Source: Lachnospiraceae bacterium (GTDB lineage Bacteria; Bacillota; Clostridia; Lachnospirales; Lachnospiraceae). Taken from it: DNA of 6,210 nt. The translations under genes were made by a program, and so were the position numbers. Positions 1-5,091 of this stretch are shown one piece after another (within the stretch, counting starts at the first letter, position 1; every line of letters starts with the position of its first letter). Location: contig JAIECC010000336.1 of NCBI GenBank assembly GCA_029068665.1, forward strand, positions 1-6,210, written 5' to 3'. The notes below the pieces were generated by a model. That model did no database searches, was not told the origin of the DNA, and saw nothing but the letters and a program-made list of their open reading frames with translations.

Positions 1-19
1 ACACTTCTAATTGTAACTG

Positions 20-48
20 TTGAAATTGCATCAAGGGGGTGTTATAGT
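20..48 (+). promoter_or_regulatory. Promoter of the macrodomain gene
   Basis: A -35 box TTGAAA (20-25) and a -10 box TATAGT (43-48) are separated by 17 bp, each one or two mismatches from the sigma-A consensus. Transcription would begin near 55, ahead of the ribosome binding site at 68-74. The TTG at 20 and the GTG at 47 are in frame with the macrodomain gene and could be mistaken for start codons, but they fall inside these boxes. Seen by eye only; no start site is mapped. Confidence 0.6.
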
Positions 49-82
49 GGCCTCACAAGATGGATATGGAGGTGTGTCTGAT

Positions 83-889
83 ATGAATGGAAATGAAAAG
101 ACGGAGCTTCTTTTAAATAAATTAAAGGAAGATTCTGGGGAATATAAAAAACTGGAAACAACCGGGTACAGCCTGACGGAAAAGAAAGATACCATTCGTT
201 CTCTTATGAATATTCGTATGCCAAGAGAACTGTCTGATGAATTATTAGCACTGCAGGATGATTACCTGCAGGATGAACTGAACGCGAAAGGGATTGTGAC
301 CTTGTCAGATATTCCGACCATAAAAGAGCATAAAGTTTCACTTTGGCAGGGGGACATCACAAGGTTAAAGGTGGGTGCGATTGTAAATGCTGCTAATTCC
401 CGGATGCTGGGGTGCTTTGTTCCCTGTCACAGATGTATCGATAATGCCATTCATAGTGCGGCAGGGATGCAGCTTCGGGCAGAATGTCACCACATCATGA
501 ATCATCGGCGGATTCAATATGGAAAGGCTTATGAAGAGCCTACAGGTACAGCTACCTTGACGAAAGGATATAATCTTCCATGTGATTATGTGATTCATAC
601 CGTAGGACCCATTTGTTATGACGGGCTGAATGATACCCTTTGTCAGGATTTGCGAAACTGCTATGAAAGTGTTTTGAAGTGCTGTGTGGAAAACAACATC
701 AAATCCGTTGCGTTTTGCTGTATTTCCACAGGGGAGTTTCATTTTCCCAATGACAAGGCGGCAGAAATTGCCTGGGAAACAGTCCGCGATTTTTTAGAAG
801 CTCATGAGGATTCTATGGAACGGATTATCTTTAATGTATTCAAAGACAGCGACCGAATTATTTATGAGAAAATCTTGGGGCAGAATTAG
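83..889 (+). CDS. Zinc-type macrodomain protein, predicted protein-ADP-ribose hydrolase
   Basis: This 268-residue protein is predicted to remove ADP-ribose from modified proteins and to act in the cytoplasm as eraser for a class M sirtuin such as the one at 4209-5087. The N-terminal ~85 residues carry the helical extension typical of Zn-macrodomains (RSLMNIRMP, the LQDDYL stretch, KGIVTLSDIP). The macrodomain follows: GDIT (90-93), IVNAANS (100-106), then the family signature GCFVPCHRCIDNAIHSAAG (110-128) with the likely zinc ligands C111, H116 and C118, and later a CISTGEFHFP loop that would hold the diphosphate. The start at 83 is chosen because GGAGGTG (68-74) precedes it by 8 nt. In-frame TTG 20 and GTG 47 lie within the promoter; GTG 47 also has a G-rich stretch before it, so it remains a weaker alternative. 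Two in-frame TAG stops end the gene. It stands alone rather than directly joined to the sirtuin. Family assignment is strong; the substrate is unknown. Confidence 0.9.
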   Translation: MNGNEKTELLLNKLKEDSGEYKKLETTGYSLTEKKDTIRSLMNIRMPRELSDELLALQDDYLQDELNAKGIVTLSDIPTIKEHKVSLWQGDITRLKVGAIVNAANSRMLGCFVPCHRCIDNAIHSAAGMQLRAECHHIMNHRRIQYGKAYEEPTGTATLTKGYNLPCDYVIHTVGPICYDGLNDTLCQDLRNCYESVLKCCVENNIKSVAFCCISTGEFHFPNDKAAEIAWETVRDFLEAHEDSMERIIFNVFKDSDRIIYEKILGQN

Positions 890-976
890 TAGTAGTGTAT
901 GTAAATGATTTAGAAAAGGTCAGCGATTTTTTATAAAATATTTTGGAGTAGCTTCCAGATAGAGATTGCTGTATAA
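883..976 (+). pseudogene. Internally deleted VOC/glyoxalase gene remnant
   Basis: Bases 895-957 align with 3323-3386 of the intact VOC gene, with about 55 of 64 positions identical and one base missing in a run of T (six against seven). The encoded start reads VYVNDLEKVSDFL against MYVNNLEKTRDFF. Weaker in-phase similarity reaches back to GAA at 883, overlapping the macrodomain stop. Bases 956-976 then match the extreme 3' end of the same gene (3665-3685): QIEIAV-stop against QIEITI-stop, 17 of 21 bases. About 280 bp of the middle are missing, with a two-base CA microhomology at the junction. The lost T also causes an early TAA, so no functional product is expected. It is a diverged second copy, not a recent duplicate. 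Confidence 0.8.
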
Positions 977-985
977 AATTGACAA

Positions 986-1018
986 TTGAAAAGTAACGAC
1001 AAATGCGTTACGATGCAT
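986..1018 (+). promoter_or_regulatory. Toxin-antitoxin promoter with palindromic operator
   Basis: A -35 box TTGAAA (986-991) and a -10 box TACGAT (1009-1014) have a 17-bp spacer. An inverted repeat GTAACG (993-998) / CGTTAC (1006-1011) with a 7-bp centre fills the spacer and runs into the -10 box. A second short inverted repeat ATGC (1003-1006) / GCAT (1015-1018) overlaps it. This is where a ribbon-helix-helix antitoxin would be expected to bind for autorepression. The binding is an inference from family behaviour. Confidence 0.55.
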
Positions 1019-1037
1019 GTATAAGGAGATGAATACC

Positions 1038-1340
1038 ATGGAAAAAACTGCAACACTAAATTTAAGAGTAAATCCTATTGTTAAACAACGTGCAGAAGAT
1101 GTTTTAACACGTTTAGGAATACCAATGTCAACGGCTATTGATATATATCTAAATCAGATTTCATTGACTGGTGGAATACCCTTTGCTGTAGCATTACCGA
1201 AAGTACCGCAATCGATTAATTCCGATTTGATGAGCGCTGAGGAAATTCATGCAAAGCTGCAGGAAGGTTATGATGATATAAAAGCCGGAAAAGTGCAGGA
1301 TGCGGCATCCGCATTTGAAAAGTTTAGGGAGCACCATTAA
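1038..1340 (+). CDS. RelB/DinJ-family antitoxin
   Basis: This 100-residue protein is the antitoxin of a type II toxin-antitoxin pair. Residues ~4-50 (TATLNLRVNPIVKQRAEDVLTRLGIPMSTAIDIYL...) are a classic RelB/DinJ ribbon-helix-helix: a short beta strand for DNA contact, then two helices, followed by the family's ...TGGIPFAV segment. The charged C-terminal half (SAEEIHAKLQEGYDDIKAGK) should wrap the toxin. The start at 1038 is preferred since AGGAG (1024-1028) lies 9 nt upstream; ATG codons at 1017 and 1029 are in frame but lie before or just at the ribosome binding site. The toxin gene begins 2 nt after the stop. It probably represses its own promoter through the palindrome at 993-1011. Family is clear; the cognate subfamily name (relB, dinJ) cannot be fixed. 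Confidence 0.9.
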   Translation: MEKTATLNLRVNPIVKQRAEDVLTRLGIPMSTAIDIYLNQISLTGGIPFAVALPKVPQSINSDLMSAEEIHAKLQEGYDDIKAGKVQDAASAFEKFREHH

Positions 1341-1342
1341 TT

Positions 1343-1672
1343 ATGAAGCAATATAAAGTGCAGATTACAGATAAAGCTTTAGCTGATTTAGAAGAAATCT
1401 ATACTTACATTGCTGAACAGCTTCAGGCACCTGCAAATGCTATGGGACAGTATAATCGAATTTCAGAGATCATTGAGGGATTAAATGTTTTTCCGGAGCG
1501 GGTGAAAATTATGGGATCTGAGCCGGAACATACAATAGGACTTAGACAGCTCCCGATAGATAATTTTTCTGTGTTCTATGTGATAGAAGATAATCGGGTA
1601 ATTGTTACGAGAGTGTTATATAGTGCTTCGGATATTAACAGAAGATTGTGTGAATGCGCACCAAAGTTTTAA
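1343..1672 (+). CDS. RelE/ParE-family toxin
   Basis: This 109-residue protein is the toxin partner of the upstream antitoxin. It has the RelE/ParE fold pattern: a first strand (YKVQITDKA), a helical hairpin with ADLEEIYTYIAEQL (14-27), then RQLPIDNFSVFYVIEDNRVIVTRVLYSASDI (68-98), in which R68, Y79, R90 and Y93 sit in the usual conserved spots. Whether it cleaves mRNA on the ribosome (RelE) or poisons gyrase (ParE) cannot be told from this; the LEEIYxYI helix and the RxLxxDNFxVFYxI block resemble ParE-like members as much as RelE. The start follows the antitoxin stop by 2 nt, with AGGGAG (1326-1331) as a somewhat distant ribosome binding site, so translation is probably coupled. It appears full length and intact. 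Confidence 0.87.
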   Translation: MKQYKVQITDKALADLEEIYTYIAEQLQAPANAMGQYNRISEIIEGLNVFPERVKIMGSEPEHTIGLRQLPIDNFSVFYVIEDNRVIVTRVLYSASDINRRLCECAPKF

Positions 1673-1688
1673 TGGAGTTTCTGAAAAT

Positions 1689-2033
1689 TTAAAGCTTATT
1701 TTTATCTCCCCATTCGCACATTCCGTCTAATATAGGAATCAGAGATTTCCCCCGGTCCGTCAGACTATACTCTACCTTTGGCGGAATTTGGGGGTATTCT
1801 TCTCTGTGAACTAACTGGTCTGCTTCTAATTCTTTCAAAGAAGCACTCAACGTCTTATAAGAGATTTCACCAATATATCGTTTCATTTCATTGAATCGGA
1901 CAACTCCAAACTCCATCAAGGTATACAGAATTATCATTTTATATTTCCCGCTGATTAAGGACAGGGTATAGCTGAATCCGGTATTGTTCAGACATTCATT
2001 TGATATACAGCGGTTATTCGTAGATTCGTCCAT
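1689..2033 (-). CDS. HxlR-family winged-helix regulator, divergent from the reductase operon
   Basis: This 114-residue protein is a DNA-binding regulator of the HxlR/YodB type. The winged helix runs from TLSLISGKYKMIIL (about 23-36) through RFNEMKRYIGEISYKTLSASLKELEADQLV to the wing PPKVEYSLTDRGKSLIPILDGMCEWG, all diagnostic for the family. It departs from the norm in two ways: the usual CP before the helix is CLNNTGF (C14, plus an extra C9), and the GKWK tryptophan is a tyrosine. HxlR members often sense electrophiles or oxidants through an N-terminal cysteine, so C9 or C14 may be the sensor; that is inference. The start at 2033 has a GGAAAGG-like ribosome binding site (complement of 2040-2050). 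It diverges from the reductase operon across 144 bp holding a strong inverted repeat, and converges on the toxin gene with 16 bp between them. Confidence 0.9.
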   Translation of the reverse strand: MDESTNNRCISNECLNNTGFSYTLSLISGKYKMIILYTLMEFGVVRFNEMKRYIGEISYKTLSASLKELEADQLVHREEYPQIPPKVEYSLTDRGKSLIPILDGMCEWGDKNKL

Positions 2034-2070
2034 ATTACACTTTCCTTTCCGTAAGTATATAACTCTACTG

Positions 2071-2099
2071 CAAGTACCGCACCTGAATGTGCGTACTTG
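2071..2099. promoter_or_regulatory. Inverted repeat, probable HxlR operator
   Basis: The arms CAAGTACCGCAC (2071-2082) and GTGCGTACTTG (2089-2099) are complementary over 11 bp if one C in the left arm is skipped, around a 6-bp centre. The right arm overlaps the -35 box of the reductase promoter, so bound protein should block polymerase. The element GTGCGTACTT (2089-2098) recurs exactly at 4107-4116, upstream of the sirtuin gene. A further GTAAGTAT lies at 2051-2058, close to the regulator's own start, with a possible minus-strand -10 box TATACT (2059-2054). Confidence 0.6.
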
Positions 2100-2124
2100 A
2101 TTTTGCGTCTATTCTTGCTATGAT
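2097..2124 (+). promoter_or_regulatory. Promoter of the reductase-VOC operon
   Basis: A -35 box TTGATT (2097-2102), a 16-bp spacer and a -10 box TATGAT (2119-2124) preceded by TGC (2116-2118), giving an extended -10. Transcription would begin around 2131, leaving a leader of about 47 nt before the first gene. Confidence 0.6.
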
Positions 2125-2177
2125 GATAATATCATATATGAAAAACAATGATTTCGCAAGACAAGGAGAGGATTTTT

Positions 2178-2723
2178 ATGAGTAAGAAAATAGTTGTAAT
2201 CACAGGAAGCCCACGGAAAAATGGAAACAGCTTTGCCATGACAGATGCCTTTATCAAGGCGGCCGAAAGTAAAGGACATACCATAACACGGTTTGATGCT
2301 GCCTTGAGGAATGTAGGCGGGTGTCATGCCTGCGAAACTTGTTTCCAAACCGGAAAGGCCTGTTCTTTTAATGATGATTTTAATACCATAGCTCCGGCGA
2401 TTCTGGAAGCAGATGCAGTGATATTTACCACACCGGTTTACTGGTATTCCCTTCCAGCACAGATCAAAGGAGTGATTGATAAACTGTATTCATTTTGTGT
2501 GGCGGGTAAAGATATAGCAGGGAAGGAATGTGGGTTAATTACCTGTTGTGAGGAAGAAGATATGTCCGTTATGGATGGTGTTCGTATTCCGATTGAGCGC
2601 TCCGCTGCATTATTAAAATGGAAAATGATAGGAGAAGTTATGGTTCCGGGTGTCCTGAATACAGGTGACATAGAAAAAACAGATGGATGCAAACAGGCTG
2701 CTGCTTTAGCTGACAAATTTTAG
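2178..2723 (+). CDS. Flavodoxin-fold NAD(P)H/FMN reductase with an iron-sulfur-type cysteine motif
   Basis: This 181-residue protein belongs to the NADPH-dependent FMN reductase / iron-sulfur flavoprotein (Isf) superfamily. It starts with strand 1 and the FMN phosphate loop (KIVVITGSPRKNGNS, 4-18). Four cysteines follow at C49, C52, C55 and C62 (CX2CX2CX6C), matching the compact motif that holds a 4Fe-4S cluster in archaeal Isf. The stretch TTPVYWYSLPAQIKGVIDKLY is the usual flavin-binding and dimer segment. It would pass electrons from a reduced carrier to flavin, quinones, nitro compounds or oxidants; the substrate is not readable. The start is set by AAGGAG (2163-2168), 9 nt before ATG 2178; an in-frame ATG at 2148 lacks such a site. 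It is first in an operon whose divergent HxlR gene is the probable repressor. The next gene begins 12 nt later. Confidence 0.88.
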   Translation: MSKKIVVITGSPRKNGNSFAMTDAFIKAAESKGHTITRFDAALRNVGGCHACETCFQTGKACSFNDDFNTIAPAILEADAVIFTTPVYWYSLPAQIKGVIDKLYSFCVAGKDIAGKECGLITCCEEEDMSVMDGVRIPIERSAALLKWKMIGEVMVPGVLNTGDIEKTDGCKQAAALADKF

Positions 2724-2735
2724 GAGGTGGCATGA

Positions 2736-3284
2736 ATGAGCAAGAAGATAATGATTCTAAATGGAAGTCCGCGAAAGAAAGGGAATACTTCTGCTCTGAT
2801 TGAGGCATTTACCAAAGGAGCAAAAGCTTCCGATAATACAGTTACAGAGTTCTTTTTAGACGGAATGAACATTCATGGCTGTAAGGGCTGCTTTGGTGGT
2901 GGAAAGAATCCGGAAAGTCCATGCGTTCAGAAGGATGATATGGATAAAATATATCCTGTCTATAAAGAAGCAGATATTATTGTTTTGGCCACACCCCTAT
3001 ATTACTGGACAATGAGCGGACAGCTGAAGACTGCCTTCGACCGTTTATTTGCTGTAGCAGAATGTGATCCGGATTACCGGAATCCGAAAAAGGAATGTGT
3101 CCTGCTGATGGCGGCAGAAGGTCATGGCTTTGATGAAACCCTGTACTGGTATGACCATCTTGAAAAGCATTTGGGATGGAAAAGTATTGGAACAGTGCTT
3201 TGCGGAGGCGTAATGGCTGTAGGTGATATAGCAGAAAAGCCTGAAATACAGGACGCATACGAACTTGGAGCATCCATTCAATAG
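2736..3284 (+). CDS. Flavodoxin-fold NAD(P)H/FMN reductase, second paralogue
   Basis: This 182-residue protein shares the overall plan of its upstream neighbour: FMN phosphate loop KIMILNGSPRKKGNTS (4-19), then GCKGC (48-52), ATPLYYWTMSGQLKTAFDRLF and a C-terminal alpha/beta portion. Only three cysteines stand in the cluster region (C49, C52, C63; CX2CX10C), with glycines where the third cysteine of the Isf motif would be, so a 4Fe-4S cluster is unlikely and it is probably a plain flavoprotein. The two are diverged tandem paralogues, not recent copies. The ribosome binding site TAGGAGGTGG (2721-2730) overlaps the upstream stop codon, which points to translational coupling. Likely role: NAD(P)H-dependent reduction of a quinone, nitro or other electrophilic compound, in line with HxlR control. 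Confidence 0.87.
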   Translation: MSKKIMILNGSPRKKGNTSALIEAFTKGAKASDNTVTEFFLDGMNIHGCKGCFGGGKNPESPCVQKDDMDKIYPVYKEADIIVLATPLYYWTMSGQLKTAFDRLFAVAECDPDYRNPKKECVLLMAAEGHGFDETLYWYDHLEKHLGWKSIGTVLCGGVMAVGDIAEKPEIQDAYELGASIQ

Positions 3285-3301
3285 AAACGAGGAATTATGA
3301 T

Positions 3302-3685
3302 ATGAAAATCGAACATATTGCAATGTACGTAAATAATTTAGAAAAGACCAGAGATTTTTTTATAAAATATTTTGGTGCAGCTTCCAATGACGGATATCAC
3401 AACAAGAATACGGATTTTCGTTCTTATTTCCTGACCTTTGAGGATGGAGCCAGACTGGAAATCATGAATAAACCGGAACAGCAGGATCTGGAAAAGCCAC
3501 TGGCAAGAACCGGCTATGTTCATGTTGCATTTAGCGTTGGCAGCAGAGAGCAGGTGGATGAACTAACGGAAACTCTCAAAAATGATGGCTTTGAAGTCAT
3601 TAGTGGTCCTCGTACAACCGGAGACGGGTATTACGAAAGCTGTGTGATTGATTTGGAAGGAAATCAGATAGAGATTACAATATAG
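3302..3685 (+). CDS. VOC-family (glyoxalase/bleomycin-resistance type) protein
   Basis: This 127-residue protein has the two paired beta-alpha-beta-beta-beta modules of the vicinal oxygen chelate fold: MKIEHIAMYVNNLEKTRDFF...RLEIM and GYVHVAFSVGSREQVDEL...GNQIEITI. The expected four metal ligands are all present at H5, E53, H74 and E124, so it is likely an active metalloenzyme acting on a reactive carbonyl or electrophile, as glyoxalases do, or a binder of a toxic compound. It is third in the reductase operon, 17 nt after the previous stop, with GAGG (3289-3292) upstream of ATG 3302. It overlaps the convergent HxlR gene by 11 bp at its 3' end. A broken relative lies at 883-976. The exact substrate is unknown. 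Confidence 0.87.
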   Translation: MKIEHIAMYVNNLEKTRDFFIKYFGAASNDGYHNKNTDFRSYFLTFEDGARLEIMNKPEQQDLEKPLARTGYVHVAFSVGSREQVDELTETLKNDGFEVISGPRTTGDGYYESCVIDLEGNQIEITI

Positions 3686-4001
3686 TATTTTTATAGTCTG
3701 TTCCCCATTGCTGCATTGCGTTCAAAATTGGACGCATGGATTCTCCTAACTCACTTAGAGCATATTCAACACGAGGTGGTACTTCAGGATAAACTGTTCT
3801 GATAATAATACCATCCTCTTCCATAGCACGTAAGGAATCAGTCAATACCTTTTGGCTGATTCCGTCTAAATCCTTTTTTAATTCATTAAACCGCCACGGG
3901 CGGACAAGAAGATTTCGTATAATCAACAGCTTCCATTTACTTCCAATAACAGAGACTGTAGTAGCAACCGGACATTCCGGTAATTCAGCTTTGGTTTTCA
4001 T
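3675..4001 (-). CDS. HxlR-family winged-helix regulator, divergent from the sirtuin operon
   Basis: This 108-residue protein is a textbook HxlR regulator: ECPVATTVSVIGSKWKLLII (9-28), RFNELKKDLDGISQKVLTDSLRAMEEDGII for the recognition region, and the wing VYPEVPPRVEYALSELGESMRPILNAMQQWG. Its single N-terminal cysteine C10 sits in the CPV motif used for thiol-based sensing by YodB- and HypR-like members, so redox or electrophile sensing is plausible. The start at 4001 is chosen because GAGGT (4011-4007 on the minus strand) lies about 5 nt before it; ATG 4013 is in frame but that ribosome binding site would then be inside the gene and nothing similar precedes it. It diverges from the sirtuin gene and is only distantly like the HxlR protein at 1689-2033. 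Confidence 0.9.
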   Translation of the reverse strand: MKTKAELPECPVATTVSVIGSKWKLLIIRNLLVRPWRFNELKKDLDGISQKVLTDSLRAMEEDGIIIRTVYPEVPPRVEYALSELGESMRPILNAMQQWGTDYKNTIL

Positions 4002-4044
4002 AGGATACCTCATTTCAAGAGTTCATTTAAATACTTACATTCCA

Positions 4045-4073
4045 ATTATACTGTAACATTATGAGAAAGACAA
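4045..4073 (-). promoter_or_regulatory. Promoter of the second HxlR gene
   Basis: On the minus strand TTGTCT (4073-4068) and a perfect TATAAT (4050-4045) have a 17-bp spacer. Transcription would start near 4038, about 37 nt before the start codon. Repeats TGTAAC (4052-4057), GTTAC (4077-4081) and GTAAC (4088-4092) surround the -35 region; the last two form an inverted repeat with a 6-bp centre and could be an autoregulatory site. Confidence 0.65.
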
Positions 4074-4101
4074 TTAGTTACAAAAAGGTAACCTGGTTAT
4101 T

Positions 4102-4119
4102 AAAAAGTGCGTACTTTTT
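4102..4119. promoter_or_regulatory. Palindrome upstream of the sirtuin operon, probable HxlR operator
   Basis: AAAAAGT (4102-4108) and ACTTTTT (4113-4119) are perfect 7-bp arms around GCGT. The core GTGCGTACTT (4107-4116) is identical to 2089-2098 at the other HxlR-controlled promoter, and a related GTGTACT follows at 4126-4132. A sirtuin promoter probably overlaps: TAAAAT (4138-4143) is a fair -10 box, but the -35 region is only the T-rich 4115-4120, so the promoter would be weak or need help. Confidence 0.5.
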
Positions 4120-4145
4120 CTTTTTGTGTACTCTTAATAAAATAA

Positions 4146-4164
4146 AGTTGTTAAAACAACAACT
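4146..4164 (+). repeat. Inverted repeat in the sirtuin leader region
   Basis: AGTTGTT (4146-4152) and AACAACT (4158-4164) are perfect 7-bp arms around a 5-base AAAAC. No run of T follows, so it is not an intrinsic terminator. If transcription starts near 4150 it would be at the very 5' end of the mRNA; otherwise it may be a second operator. Function unknown. Confidence 0.4.
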
Positions 4165-4208
4165 GAAAAACAGACGGACGGATTATCAGAGTATAAGGAG
4201 GATTTGAT

Positions 4209-5087
4209 ATGGTACTTGAACTTCGGCAGATGTTAGAGCAGGCAGAAGCGGTAATTGTTGGTGCAGGAGCCGGCCTTTCCACTTCTGCCGGTTTTATTTA
4301 CACAGGGGAGCGTTTTAATACGTATTTTAAGGATTTTGCAGAAAAGTATCATTTCCGGGATATGTATTCCGGAGGATTTTACCCATACAACACTTTGGAA
4401 GAGCATTGGGCATATTGGAGCCGATATATTTATATCAACCGATACATGGATGCACCCAAGCCGGTTTATAACAAACTGTATGAGCTGGTTCAGGATAAAG
4501 ATTATTTTGTTATAACAACGAATGTAGATCACTGTTTTCAGAAAGCAGGTTTTGATAAGCACCGGTTGTATTATACCCAGGGGGATTATGGCTTATTTCA
4601 ATGCAGCAAACCCTGCCATGAAAAAACATATGACAACGAAAAAAGTATTTGTGAAATGGTGAAGGCACAAGGTTACCAAATCGGAACAGACCATCAGTTG
4701 TATTTGCCGGAGGATGTGACAGCAAAAATGTCTATACCGAGTGAACTGATTCCTCACTGTCCCAAATGTGGAAGACCTATGAGTATGAATTTAAGGGCAG
4801 ATGACACCTTTGTACAGGATGAAGGATGGTACCGGGCAGCCAGACAGTACGAATTATTTTTAAAACAGCATAAAGATAAAAAGGTGTTGTTTTTAGAGTT
4901 AGGTGTTGGGTACAATACCCCATCCATAATAAAATATAACTTCTGGCGTATGACACAGAAATGGAAAAACGCAGCATATGCCTGTCTTAATTATGGTGAG
5001 GCGTATGCACCCAATGAAATTGAAAAGAAATCAATCTGTATTAATGCCGATATATATACTGTAATAGAACAAATCAAAGGTGTGTGA
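4209..5087 (+). CDS. Class M sirtuin (SirTM), predicted protein ADP-ribosyltransferase
   Basis: This 292-residue protein is a sirtuin of the class M group, whose studied members transfer ADP-ribose from NAD+ to a protein instead of deacetylating. The NAD-binding loop is GAGAGLSTSAG (18-28). The following DMYSGGFYPY...EEHWAYWSRYIYINRY block is characteristic of SirTM. TTNVDH (103-108) replaces the usual TQNID, and TQGDYG puts Q124 where deacetylating sirtuins have the catalytic histidine, as in characterised SirTM. Zinc ligands C132, C136, C184 and C187 (CSKPC, CPKC) are intact. AAGGAGGA (4195-4202) stands 6 nt before the start. The DUF1848 gene begins 4 nt after the stop, so they form an operon. 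The eraser macrodomain gene is 3.3 kb upstream. The usual lipoylated target GcvH-L and ligase LplA2 are not in the window, so its substrate is open. Confidence 0.9.
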   Translation: MVLELRQMLEQAEAVIVGAGAGLSTSAGFIYTGERFNTYFKDFAEKYHFRDMYSGGFYPYNTLEEHWAYWSRYIYINRYMDAPKPVYNKLYELVQDKDYFVITTNVDHCFQKAGFDKHRLYYTQGDYGLFQCSKPCHEKTYDNEKSICEMVKAQGYQIGTDHQLYLPEDVTAKMSIPSELIPHCPKCGRPMSMNLRADDTFVQDEGWYRAARQYELFLKQHKDKKVLFLELGVGYNTPSIIKYNFWRMTQKWKNAAYACLNYGEAYAPNEIEKKSICINADIYTVIEQIKGV

Positions 5088-5091
5088 TGAA

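Noticed and set aside
365..742. Open frame on the minus strand inside the macrodomain gene
   Set aside because: Antisense shadow of a well-conserved gene; no ribosome binding site and no recognisable domain.
890..1037. Insertion sequence ends or integrase attachment site near the toxin-antitoxin pair
   Set aside because: No terminal inverted repeats, transposase fragment, tRNA end or target duplication could be seen; the similarity here is to the VOC gene.
1673..1688. Possible bidirectional terminator between the toxin and HxlR genes
   Set aside because: Only 16 bp, AT-rich with a bare AAGCTT palindrome nearby at 1691-1696; no stable GC stem is visible.
2071..2103. Inverted repeat followed by a few T residues, considered as a terminator
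   Set aside because: It lies between divergent genes, overlaps a -35 box and has only four consecutive T; an operator is more likely.
3675..3710. Possible terminator at the convergent VOC/HxlR junction
   Set aside because: The genes overlap by 11 bp and no stem-loop with a T run is visible.
4255..4515. Second plus-strand open frame inside the sirtuin gene
   Set aside because: Out-of-frame shadow; the overlapping frame has full sirtuin motifs.
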